Below, piece by piece: positions 1 to 5,485 of a stretch of DNA of 7,662 nt. Origin of the DNA: Gammaproteobacteria bacterium (GTDB lineage: Bacteria > Pseudomonadota > Gammaproteobacteria > Competibacterales > Competibacteraceae); contig JAIFNF010000091.1 in assembly GCA_020047885.1 (NCBI GenBank), positions 1-7,662 on the forward strand, written 5' to 3'. The translations under genes were made by a program, and so were the position numbers. The notes below the pieces were generated by a model, which searched no databases, was not told the origin of the DNA, and saw nothing but the letters and a program-made list of their open reading frames with translations. Every line of letters starts with the position of its first letter. Positions within the stretch are counted from its first letter, which is position 1.

Positions 1-209
1 AGGGTCAGATTCTTGAACCACATGAAGACAGCATCCGTTGTCGCGAAAGCGCGGATTATCCGCTAATGTTCCCCTATCGCCAAGCCGAACCGTCCCTGGT
101 TTCGCATAGCGAAAAATCGCGCTACTCATATTGCACTGCAACAAAAGGTGCGTTATGCTGCAATCGCACAATTTCAATATCTATCGACACTTAATTCAGG
201 AGACTATTC
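1..209. other. Non-coding region upstream of the phasin gene
   Basis: I find no credible gene here. Visible structure: a 6-1-6 palindrome GCGGAT-t-ATCCGC at 51-63, a hairpin TTTCGC-ata-GCGAAA at 100-114 with no U-tract, and the promoter-like segment at 131-163. The first bases (AGGGTCAGATTCTTGAA) resemble edge sequences I associate with some dispersed repeats, but one copy at a window edge cannot establish that. A Shine-Dalgarno AGGAG lies at about 199-203, a good distance from the phasin ATG at 210. Confidence 0.5.
131..163 (+). promoter_or_regulatory. Candidate phasin promoter with TTGCA palindrome
   Basis: A possible sigma70-type promoter: TTGCAC (131-136), 17 bp, then TATGCT (154-159). 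The -35 box overlaps a perfect palindrome TTGCA-c-TGCAA (131-141), and CTGCAA recurs at 158-163 over the -10 region. Phasin genes in PHA producers are often repressed by PhaR, which binds TGC/GCA-rich dyads, so the palindrome may be its operator. The boxes are seen in the sequence; the PhaR link is inference, and the -35 matches the consensus only in its TTG. Confidence 0.35.
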
Positions 210-554
210 ATGGCCAACGAGATGTTCGCTAATCTGTCCGCGCCGTATCAGAATCTGATGGGTCCGGCGCTCAAAGCCAACAAACTGTCCGCTGCTAATC
301 TCGAAGCACTGGTCAATTTCCAGATGAATTCCCTGCAATCCTATGTGGACATGGCGATGGCCCGCATGAAGGCGGCAGCGGATATCAGCGATCCGGCCAG
401 TCTACAGGCCTTTCTGACCAGCCAGGCGGAGACCATTTCCAGCCTGAATCAGAAATTCATGGATGACTCCAAAGCGCTGGGCGATCTGATGGGACGCTTC
501 AAGACGGAATTCGACAAACTGGTTCAGGACAGCATGACCGCTGGCAAGAAGTAA
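210..554 (+). CDS. Phasin family protein (PHA granule-associated)
   Basis: A 114-residue, Gly-poor, almost wholly helical protein of the phasin family. Phasins coat polyhydroxyalkanoate granules in the cytoplasm and control their number and size. Recognition rests on the N-terminal pattern (ANEMF...[23 protein letters not shown], residues about 2-32, split here for brevity), followed by amphipathic helices with an N-Q-rich middle ([13 protein letters not shown]) and a Lys-rich tail ending AGKK. There is no signal peptide or membrane segment, and the length is normal for a short phasin. The ATG follows AGGAG with suitable spacing. A hairpin downstream separates it from mnmA, so it is probably its own transcription unit. 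The exact phasin subfamily cannot be assigned by eye. Confidence 0.85.
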   Translation: MANEMFANLSAPYQNLMGPALKANKLSAANLEALVNFQMNSLQSYVDMAMARMKAAADISDPASLQAFLTSQAETISSLNQKFMDDSKALGDLMGRFKTEFDKLVQDSMTAGKK

Positions 555-566
555 AAAATCCCCCCA

Positions 567-585
567 CCCCCTTCGTCAAAGGGGG
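567..585 (+). terminator. GC-rich hairpin between phasin gene and mnmA
   Basis: CCCCCTT (567-573) pairs with AAGGGGG (579-585) around a 5-nt loop, 12 bp after the phasin stop. No T-run follows, so it is not a textbook intrinsic terminator. It may slow or partly stop transcription, or protect the phasin mRNA 3' end. An alternative overlapping hairpin, GGGG (582-585) with CCCC (591-594), would compete with it just before the mnmA start. Confidence 0.4.
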
Positions 586-601
586 AAGCGCCCCTCTGTC
601 A

Positions 602-1690
602 ATGCCCAAAACCCGTATCGTTGTTGGTCTATCCGGCGGGGTAGATTCGTCGGTCGCTGCGCTGTTGCTGGTCGAACAGGGCTACGACGTTCATGGCGTG
701 TTCATGAAAAACTGGGAAGACACCTTTGAAGCGGGTTACTGCTCGGCGGCAGAAGATCTCGAAGATGCCCGGGCGGTGTGCGAAACCCTGAACATCCCCC
801 TGCACCAGGTCAACTTCACCGCTGATTATCAGGAGCGGGTGTTTCGCTACTTTCTGGACGAATACCGCAACGGCCGGACGCCCAACCCGGACGTTCTGTG
901 CAATACCGAAATCAAGTTCCGGGCTTTTCTCGATCACGCCCACCGTTTGGGCGCCGACGCCATGGCCACCGGTCATTATGTCCAGTGCCAAGCGCGTGAG
1001 GGTCGCCAACATCTGCTTAAGGGCCGCGATCCTGGCAAGGATCAGAGCTATTTCCTGTATGGACTGAACCAGACCCAACTGGCCAGCGCCCGCTTCCCTA
1101 TCGGCCATTTGCTGAAAATCGAGGTACGGGAACTCGCCGCCGCCGCTGGACTGGTTACGCACGCCAAAAAAGACAGCACCGGTATCTGCTTCATTGGCGA
1201 GCGCCGGTTCCGCGAGTTTTTGAACCACTATCTCCCTGCGCAACCAGGTCCCATGCGCACGGTCGAGGGTGACATCCTCGGTGAACATGACGGCCTGATG
1301 TTTCACACTATCGGCCAGCGGCAGGGCTTGCGCATTGGCGGGCGACGTGAGGGCAGTGGCCAACCCTGGTATGTGGTTGGCAAGGATCTGGAGCGGAATA
1401 CCCTGATTGTCGCCCAGGGTCGCGACCATCCCGCGCTGTTTCACTCACGGTTGCGCGCCTCGCAACTCCATTGGATCAGTAGCGAGCCGCCTTCCGTACC
1501 GTTCACCGGTAAGGCGAAAATCCGCTATCGCCAACTGGATCAGGACTGCGTACTGGAAACCCTGGACGGCGACTGCGCCGAAATCCGCTTTAACGCCCCC
1601 CAACGGGCGGTGACTCCCGGTCAATCGGTGGTGTTTTACCGGGAAGATGAATGTCTGGGCGGCGGAATCATTGAAGCGGGCTACAATTAA
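602..1690 (+). CDS. mnmA: tRNA-specific 2-thiouridylase MnmA
   Basis: MnmA (TrmU) makes 2-thiouridine at wobble position 34 of tRNA-Lys, -Glu and -Gln. It adenylates U34 with ATP and replaces the oxygen with sulfur delivered through the IscS/Tus relay. The 362-residue length is normal. The PP-loop SGGVDSS is at residues 11-17, with MKNWED following at 35-40. The two catalytic cysteines are visible: Cys100 in LCNTEIKF and Cys196 in GICFIGER. The C-terminal barrel region ([24 protein letters not shown]) is complete. The start ATG sits directly before the conserved [11 protein letters not shown] strand; no strong Shine-Dalgarno is seen, the nearest purine run (580-587) being partly in a hairpin. 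hflD follows after 33 bp, the usual gammaproteobacterial pairing, so the two are probably co-transcribed. Confidence 0.97.
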   Translation: MPKTRIVVGLSGGVDSSVAALLLVEQGYDVHGVFMKNWEDTFEAGYCSAAEDLEDARAVCETLNIPLHQVNFTADYQERVFRYFLDEYRNGRTPNPDVLCNTEIKFRAFLDHAHRLGADAMATGHYVQCQAREGRQHLLKGRDPGKDQSYFLYGLNQTQLASARFPIGHLLKIEVRELAAAAGLVTHAKKDSTGICFIGERRFREFLNHYLPAQPGPMRTVEGDILGEHDGLMFHTIGQRQGLRIGGRREGSGQPWYVVGKDLERNTLIVAQGRDHPALFHSRLRASQLHWISSEPPSVPFTGKAKIRYRQLDQDCVLETLDGDCAEIRFNAPQRAVTPGQSVVFYREDECLGGGIIEAGYN

Positions 1691-1723
1691 GCGCATTCCT
1701 TTCCGCAACCCATCCCGAGTCTC

Positions 1724-2341
1724 ATGCCCAAAACCGATCGTGATCGCGTTATCGCTCTAGCCGGCGTGATGCAAGCCGCCAACCTGGTGCGTAACATCGC
1801 CCGAAATGGCCAACTTGAAGCCAATGATTTCGCGGTCTGCATGACCAGTCTGCTCCAGGTCGACGCCCCCAGCACTGTCGATGTTTACGGCGGCATTGAC
1901 CGGCTACTCACCGGCCTGCACCTGCTGGAACAGCAACTCCATAATCCACAGGACATGGAACTGACCCGCTATGTGATTACCCTGGTGCGGCTGGAACGCA
2001 AGCTCAGCCGACATGATGACCTGTTAGCGCTCATCGGCGCGGGCATTCAGGAAGTCACGCAGAATCTGGCGCATTTCCCGGTCACCCACAGCAACGCCAT
2101 CGCCCGATTTGCTGATCTCTATCTGAAAACTATCAGTACCTTGTCACCGCGCATCATGGTCAGCGGCGTCCAGGCGCATCTGAACAACCCGGAAAATGCT
2201 AATCGCATCCGGGCGTTGCTGCTGGCCGGGATTCGCTCCGCCCGACTCTGGCGACAATGCGGCGGCAGTCGGTGGGGATTGCTATTGCGGCGCAATGTGC
2301 TGTTACGGGAAACCCGGTTGTTACTGGCGCAGGCCGAGTGA
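1724..2341 (+). CDS. hflD: High frequency lysogenization protein HflD homolog
   Basis: HflD is a small, mainly helical protein, peripherally attached to the inner membrane. In E. coli it binds the phage lambda CII activator and so influences lysogeny; its housekeeping role is unclear. The 205 residues match the family length (213 in E. coli). Family signatures seen: ALAGVMQAANLVRNIA near residues 11-26, RYVITLVRLERKL in the middle, and LLLAGIRSARLWRQCGGSRW near 165-184. The ATG is 33 bp after mnmA, as expected in a mnmA-hflD operon. purB, the common next gene, is missing. The gene is intact, but its last 32 codons and 3' flank are repeated at 3007-3141, and codons 134-146 recur near 3950. Its 3' end may therefore have been replaced during insertion of the accessory DNA that follows. 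Confidence 0.93.
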   Translation: MPKTDRDRVIALAGVMQAANLVRNIARNGQLEANDFAVCMTSLLQVDAPSTVDVYGGIDRLLTGLHLLEQQLHNPQDMELTRYVITLVRLERKLSRHDDLLALIGAGIQEVTQNLAHFPVTHSNAIARFADLYLKTISTLSPRIMVSGVQAHLNNPENANRIRALLLAGIRSARLWRQCGGSRWGLLLRRNVLLRETRLLLAQAE

Positions 2342-2377
2342 CTCCTGTCCTTGCTGGGCGGGAGCGGTAAGGAATGA
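2243..2377 (+). repeat. Direct repeat, copy 1: hflD 3' end plus flank
   Basis: This copy holds hflD codons 174-205, the TGA stop and 36 bp of 3' flank. It aligns without gaps to 3007-3141 (offset 764) with 119 of 135 positions identical by hand count. Both copies stop matching immediately after GGTAAGGAATGA. The flank contains GGAG (2361-2364) nine bases before an ATG (2374), which looks like the ribosome site and start of a lost downstream gene. Unit 1 (brnTA) lies between the two copies. Confidence 0.92.
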
Positions 2378-2405
2378 ACTGGGAGAATGGCGCGGCCACT
2401 GGGTC

Positions 2406-2415
2406 TATGATGGAG
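2406..2415 (+). promoter_or_regulatory. Candidate -10 box and RBS ahead of brnT
   Basis: TATGAT (2406-2411) matches the -10 consensus at 5 of 6 positions, but no good -35 lies 16-18 bp upstream. GGAG (2412-2415) is 8 bases before the GTG at 2424 and is the only convincing Shine-Dalgarno for brnT. A direct repeat ACTGGG (2378-2383 and 2398-2403) is a possible operator half-site pair for BrnA autoregulation. All regulatory readings are weak; the RBS is the best supported part. Confidence 0.35.
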
Positions 2416-2423
2416 CCACACCC

Positions 2424-2744
2424 GTGAGCGCGGATGGCATGATCCCACAACTGGATTTGCTCTGGGATCCCGCCAAGGCGGCATCGAACCAGGCCAAACA
2501 CGGGGTGAACTTTGCGCAAGCCGCTACAGTGTTGCTGGATGCGCTGGCGCTGACGGTATTCGATGCTGAACACAGCGAATTTGAAGATCGCTGGTTTACG
2601 CTGGGTCTATCCAGTGAACGCAAGCTGCTGGCGGTGTCGCACACCTACACAATCACGGGACCGCACCGGATCCAAGTGCGCATTATCTCGGCGCGTGAGG
2701 CCACCCGGAATGAGCGGAGGTATTATGAAAATGAGCCACGGTAA
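2424..2744 (+). CDS. brnT: BrnT family type II toxin (ribonuclease)
   Basis: BrnT is a RelE-like ribonuclease toxin that cleaves RNA and blocks translation until bound by BrnA. The N-terminus carries the family pattern LLWDPAKAASNQAKHGVNFA; the middle has DRWFTLG; the C-terminus has VRIISAREATRNERRYYE, with the Arg, Ser, Arg and Glu expected of the family (residues 81, 84, 86 and 92, counting from the ATG at 2439). The length is 106 residues from GTG 2424, or 101 from ATG 2439, both normal. I prefer GTG because GGAG sits 8 bases upstream, while the ATG has no good RBS. brnA starts inside the 3' end of this gene, the toxin-first order characteristic of the family. The frame stays open upstream into hflD, but that is coincidental overlap. 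Confidence 0.88.
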   Translation: MSADGMIPQLDLLWDPAKAASNQAKHGVNFAQAATVLLDALALTVFDAEHSEFEDRWFTLGLSSERKLLAVSHTYTITGPHRIQVRIISAREATRNERRYYENEPR

Positions 2745-3000
2745 ATACAGCCCTCCAGTGAACGCTATGAGCAACCTGATGGATAGAAATGATGACGATA
2801 TGCCCGCTGAGATCGATTTCTCCACGGGTACGCGCGGCGAGTTTTTCCAGCCCCAGGCACGCCTCAATCTGCCCGTGTATCTGGAGGCTGAGGTAGAAAC
2901 TTATTTGGCTGCTCGAGCCAAGATCAAGGGCATTGACGTTGGCCAACTGGTCAATGAGCTGCTGAAAAAGGATATCGAGTTAATCGAAGCCGTTCAGTAG
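2725..3000 (+). CDS. brnA: BrnA/CopG-like antitoxin of the BrnT toxin
   Basis: This 91-residue antitoxin is expected to bind and neutralise BrnT and, with it, repress the operon. It has an acidic, probably flexible N-terminus (DRNDDDMPAEIDFS), then TRGEFFQPQARLNLPVYLE and a helical tail GIDVGQLVNELLKKDIELIE, which fits the ribbon-helix-helix (CopG-like) DNA-binding fold. ATG 2725 overlaps brnT by 20 bp and follows GGAGG (2716-2720) by 4 bases; ATG 2731, 10 bases from the same motif, is equally possible. In-frame ATG 2710 lies upstream of that RBS. The gene ends in TAG, showing that TAG is a working stop in this genome. The hflD scrap begins only a few bases later. The pairing with BrnT supports the assignment more than sequence alone. 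Confidence 0.8.
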   Translation: MKMSHGKYSPPVNAMSNLMDRNDDDMPAEIDFSTGTRGEFFQPQARLNLPVYLEAEVETYLAARAKIKGIDVGQLVNELLKKDIELIEAVQ

Positions 3001-3006
3001 CGATGG

Positions 3007-3141
3007 CGTTTCTAGCGGTAATGTGGCGGCAGTCGGTGGGGATTACTGTTGCGGCGCAACGTGCTGTTGCGGGAAACCCGGTTGTTACTGGCGCAGGCGG
3101 AATGATTCCTGCCCTCGCTGGGTGGGAGCGGTAAGGAATGA
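3007..3141 (+). repeat. Direct repeat, copy 2: hflD 3' remnant
   Basis: This is a truncated copy of hflD codons 174-205 plus 36 bp of 3' flank. It has no start and no preceding part of the gene. Of 12 changed codons, 9 are synonymous (for example codons 186, 187, 191, 194, 204, 205), one is Leu175 to Phe, and two are nonsense: Trp176 (TGG) became TAG at 3013 and Gln178 (CAA) became TAA at 3019. Fourteen of the 16 base differences are transitions. The synonymous bias means the copy diverged mostly while coding for functional HflD, then decayed. It sits between brnA and the second TA module. Confidence 0.92.
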
Positions 3142-3145
3142 TGGG

Positions 3146-3184
3146 TTGACAATTCTGCGCAGTCCGATCAGTCTGACTAGACTG
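3146..3184 (+). promoter_or_regulatory. Candidate promoter/operator of the Phd-PIN module
   Basis: A perfect -35 box TTGACA (3146-3151) starts five bases after the hflD-derived repeat ends. At 3169-3184 is a palindrome CAGTCT-gact-AGACTG, extended by a second CTGACTAG (direct repeat at 3173-3180 and 3182-3189). The palindrome lies where a -10 would be expected; no good -10 is seen at 16-18 bp, and TAGACT (3178-3183) is too far from TTGACA. Antitoxins of the Phd/YefM class repress their own operons at such short palindromes, so operator function is plausible but inferred. Confidence 0.4.
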
Positions 3185-3217
3185 ACTAGCTGCTGGTTTC
3201 GGCAAGAGGGTTTTCTC

Positions 3218-3460
3218 ATGCAAACCTGGCAATTACAGGAAGCGAAAAGTCGCTTCAGCGAACTGGTGGATCGCACACTGGCCGAGGGGCCACAACTGAT
3301 CACGCGGCGCGGGGCTGAGGCGGTGGTCGTGATCGCTGCGCCTGAATTCCGCCGGATGCACTCCGGACTCTCGTTGCGGGAAGTACTGCGGAATGCGCCG
3401 CGTGGCGAGCCGCTGGAACTGGAACGCTCGGCTGAACCCGTGCGCGAGATTGCGTTGTGA
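3218..3460 (+). CDS. Phd/YefM family antitoxin
   Basis: This 80-residue antitoxin begins MQTWQLQEAKSRFSELVDRT, the classical Phd/YefM N-terminal DNA-binding and dimerisation pattern. It is followed by GPQLITRRGAEAVVVIAAPEFRRM, matching the family's strand with the R-G-x-x-x-V-V-V pattern. The C-terminal third (SLREVL...PVREIAL) should be the toxin-wrapping tail. The ATG at 3218 follows AGAGGG (3205-3210) with good spacing; the frame is open farther upstream only through the hflD scrap. Its stop overlaps the toxin start in GTGA (3457-3460), so the two are translationally coupled. Antitoxin-first order is canonical. It probably binds the palindrome at 3169-3184 to repress the operon. Confidence 0.88.
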   Translation: MQTWQLQEAKSRFSELVDRTLAEGPQLITRRGAEAVVVIAAPEFRRMHSGLSLREVLRNAPRGEPLELERSAEPVREIAL

Positions 3461-3882
3461 AATATCTGCTCGATACCTGCGTGTTATCGGAATTTGTCAA
3501 ACCAGCCCCTAATGACGCGGTGTTGGCCTGGGTCGATGCGCGGGCCGAGAACGATACGTTTGTTGCGGCGATGACGCTGGCGGAATTACGCCGTGGTGTT
3601 GCCAAACTGCCCACCTCACGACGTAAAAGCGCATTGTCTGTCTGGCTGGATCAACTTCAAGCGAGCCTCGGCAACCGGGTTTTACCCTTTACGGTGGATA
3701 CCGCCGGCTACTGGGGTGAAATGTGCGCTCGGCTTGAAGCCGTGGGCAAGCCCATGGCGGCCTTCGACTCTATCATCGCGGCAACGGCCATTGAACACGG
3801 TCTGGCGCTGGTCACGCGCAATGTTCAGGATTTTGCCGCAGCTCCGTTAATGTTGATGAATCCCTGGGATCAGCCGCTGTGA
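3457..3882 (+). CDS. vapC: PIN-domain toxin, VapC/FitB-like
   Basis: PIN-domain toxins are magnesium-dependent ribonucleases, many of which cut tRNA or rRNA. The protein has 141 residues, normal for FitB/VapC-type toxins. The acidic active-site residues are visible: Asp6 in YLLDTCVLSE, Glu43 in LAELRRG, Asp104 in AAFDSIIAATA, and a fourth candidate, Asp125 in VTRNVQDF. The N-terminal DTCVLSE and the AFDSIIAATA segment are diagnostic, and no inactivating change is seen. Translation starts at GTG 3457, overlapping the antitoxin stop by 4 bases, with no strong RBS of its own; coupling keeps toxin output tied to antitoxin. Pairing of a Phd-type antitoxin with a PIN toxin is common. The cellular target cannot be told from sequence. 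Confidence 0.9.
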   Translation: MKYLLDTCVLSEFVKPAPNDAVLAWVDARAENDTFVAAMTLAELRRGVAKLPTSRRKSALSVWLDQLQASLGNRVLPFTVDTAGYWGEMCARLEAVGKPMAAFDSIIAATAIEHGLALVTRNVQDFAAAPLMLMNPWDQPL

Positions 3883-3949
3883 TCGGCACCCTGCCCCTGT
3901 CCAACTCCTCAGTCCGGCGGTTCACCCTCAAGCTGCGCACGTTTCTTTA

Positions 3950-3990
3950 ATCTGAAAACCATCAGCACCCTCTCGCCGCGCATCATAGTG
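3950..3990 (+). pseudogene. hflD: hflD internal fragment (codons 134-146)
   Basis: From CTG at 3952 to GTG at 3990 the sequence matches hflD codons 134-146 (2123-2161) at 32 of 39 positions. Five of the six changed codons are synonymous (Thr136, Ser138, Leu140, Ser141, Val146); the other is Met145 to Ile. Similarity ends abruptly at 3990. The bias to synonymous change argues that this short match is a genuine remnant of an expressed hflD allele and not chance. It comes from a different part of hflD than the repeat at 3007-3141 and lies downstream of it, the reverse of gene order, so the two scraps are either rearranged or come from separate events. Confidence 0.75.
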
Positions 3991-3997
3991 GTTCGGA

Positions 3998-4027
3998 TTG
4001 CTGGAATTATGACTTTTCCAGTATACA
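3998..4027 (+). promoter_or_regulatory. Candidate promoter of the NERD-kinase gene
   Basis: TTGCTG (3998-4003), 18 bp, TATACA (4022-4027, within TATACAAT) gives a plausible sigma70 promoter about 45 bp before the GTG start. It begins right after the hflD scrap, so the third cassette appears to have its own promoter. The -35 is only a moderate match. Confidence 0.4.
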
Positions 4028-4069
4028 ATCCGTAGCCGTTGCGACATATCAACCATCAAGGAGAGTGCT

Positions 4070-5485
4070 GTGGTCCGTTTCCTGCCCTGTGGGGAGTTCG
4101 TCAACGAAAGTGAACGCTTGGCCGGTGAACGACTGCGTTCCAAACTCCAGAGCACGGGTGCCCGTTGGATTCTGCTCTCCAATCTGAACCACTCCTCCCA
4201 TCCTGCCGCCCGTTCTGATGAAATTGATGTGGTTGCCATTGGCCCCTCGGGCGTCTATGTCATCGAGATCAAGCACTGGGACGGGATATATCTCAAGCAA
4301 CAATCCTTCATTGCCGAGCAGGAAGCGGAGCGCATCAATACCAAGGCCAAGCGCATCGCCGGTAAGCTACGTCAGCGTTTCGATCCGGGTTTTGTTTCAG
4401 CCCGGTTGCTGTTAACACGCGGCGAGTTGCGCTTTGAGGTTGGCAAACGGCCAGTATTGCGCGGCGTTCCGGTCTTCGGTCTGTCGGAATGGCGGGAACT
4501 GCTGGACGTAGCCGGGTCGGTTCGACTGACGCCGGAGTTGATTGAACAGGCGGCGAAACAACTCGAACCTGCGGTGAAAGTCGCTTTGCATGGCGAGTTA
4601 CGGGCATTCGCGGGCCTAATCAATCTGGAGCGCCTCCCGGAATCGAGCGATGCCTTTCATCGCGTCTATCGCGGCCAGCATCCGACCCGCCGCGACCGGG
4701 TGATCCTGCATCTCTATGATCTATCTGCCAGCCAGGAAAAGCAGGCGCTGGACATCGCACGCCGGGAGTTTGAAACGCTGCAACGCTGGCAGAAATCGCC
4801 TTATGTGCCGAGCCTGCTGGATTCGTTTCAGGAGGTCGACGGTTATCCCGGCGAGTTGTATTTCTTTTCGCTGGTGGACCCTGCCGCGCCGACGCTGGTG
4901 CAACGGGCGCAGGATACCGCCTGGGATCTCCCGGCCCGGTTGGCCTATACGCATGAAGCGTTGCTGGCACTGGATCGTTTTCACCAGCCGGACGATCCGG
5001 CGCAGGGTCATCTGCTACATCGGGGCATTACGCCCGCCAGTTTGCGGGTGCGGCATAACGGTCGTCCGTTGTTCACCGATTTCCGCCTGAGCCGGTTGGC
5101 CGAAGCCCAGAGCATTTCTGCCGTGCCAGTGGATTTTGGAGCCATGGCTGCCTTTGTTGCGCCGGAACTGATTACCGGCGGTCTGGCGGCAGCGACGCCG
5201 CAGTCGGATATTTATGCGCTATGCGCCACGCTTGAAACGCTGTGGACTGTGGATGATTCGCTAACCGATCAGGTGCGGGAGGTGTTGGCGCGGGGTTGCC
5301 GCAATCTTCCCGCTGAACGACCATCGTTACACGATCTGGCCGCAGAATTAGCGATTTTGCAAGGCGTTGCGCCGCCTGCGCCAGACCTGCCCGCCCCGGA
5401 ATACTGGGATGAGGACACGGTGGTTGCCTTCCAGAATTCCCGCTACAAGATCATCAGTCGCCTAGGCCAGGGCGGCATTGGCTAG
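4070..5485 (+). CDS. NERD + pseudokinase protein, cut by in-frame TAG
   Basis: This is the N-terminal 471 residues of a much larger protein. Residues about 8-120 form a NERD (nuclease-related) domain: ESERLAGERL, then Asp53 in DEIDVVAIGPSGVYVIEIKHW with Glu66-x-Lys68, the PD-(D/E)xK-like residues. Residues about 200-425 resemble a protein kinase but look inactive: the HRD motif reads HRG (317-319), DFG reads DFR (337-339), and no glycine loop or beta-3 lysine is evident, although APE (364-366) and SDIYAL remain. At 457 a second kinase begins, and TAG ends the frame at codon 472, inside LGQGGIG. The start is GTG 4070 with AAGGAG (4058-4063) six bases upstream. NERD joined to a kinase is known in PglW of BREX type 2/Pgl defence; I infer a defence or signalling role. 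As written, the product would lack the active kinase and NTPase. Confidence 0.82.
   Translation: MVRFLPCGEFVNESERLAGERLRSKLQSTGARWILLSNLNHSSHPAARSDEIDVVAIGPSGVYVIEIKHWDGIYLKQQSFIAEQEAERINTKAKRIAGKLRQRFDPGFVSARLLLTRGELRFEVGKRPVLRGVPVFGLSEWRELLDVAGSVRLTPELIEQAAKQLEPAVKVALHGELRAFAGLINLERLPESSDAFHRVYRGQHPTRRDRVILHLYDLSASQEKQALDIARREFETLQRWQKSPYVPSLLDSFQEVDGYPGELYFFSLVDPAAPTLVQRAQDTAWDLPARLAYTHEALLALDRFHQPDDPAQGHLLHRGITPASLRVRHNGRPLFTDFRLSRLAEAQSISAVPVDFGAMAAFVAPELITGGLAAATPQSDIYALCATLETLWTVDDSLTDQVREVLARGCRNLPAERPSLHDLAAELAILQGVAPPAPDLPAPEYWDEDTVVAFQNSRYKIISRLGQGGIG
5483..5485 (+). other. In-frame amber codon within kinase glycine loop
   Basis: TAG is codon 472 counted from GTG 4070. The residues on either side (LGQGGIG before, TFKVVELD after) form one continuous kinase glycine loop and beta-2 strand in the same frame, so this is a point nonsense change and not a frameshift. 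One substitution from CAG, AAG, GAG or TGG would create it. brnA in the same window ends in TAG, which argues against a reassigned code. Confidence 0.9.

Larger units (their letters stand above)
3883..4069. other. Spacer between PIN toxin and NERD-kinase gene
   Basis: This 187-bp spacer has no gene. It contains an hflD scrap (about 3950-3990) and a promoter-like segment (3998-4027). The first 65 bp (3883-3949) match nothing I recognise; the part just before 3950 may be eroded hflD, but an alignment there needs gaps. No terminator with a U-tract is visible after the toxin gene. Confidence 0.6.

Noticed and set aside
1..20. Edge of a dispersed repeat or RAYT-type element
   Set aside because: The opening bases look like such element edges, but one partial copy at the window border, with no transposase, cannot support the call.
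629..1444. 271-codon open frame on the minus strand
   Set aside because: It lies entirely antisense to mnmA, whose protein is clearly recognisable. The predicted minus-strand protein has no motif and is a codon-bias shadow.
2196..2423. Upstream extension of the brnT frame into hflD
   Set aside because: The translated part is the out-of-frame hflD 3' end, Cys/Gly-rich and unlike any BrnT. The family pattern starts only around 2439, and a good RBS sits before GTG 2424.
2119..2573. Similar minus-strand frames over both repeat copies
   Set aside because: Their resemblance to the minus-strand frame at 2951-3232 is only the hflD repeat read antisense, not a gene family.
3023..3217. Upstream extension of the antitoxin frame
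   Set aside because: It runs through the hflD scrap and the promoter/operator region. The Phd/YefM pattern starts at the ATG 3218, which has its own RBS.
5483..5485. TAG as a reassigned codon or pyrrolysine
   Set aside because: brnA in the same window ends at TAG, a gammaproteobacterium is unlikely to encode pyrrolysine, and the residue lies in a kinase glycine loop with no need for it. A nonsense mutation, readthrough or error is simpler.
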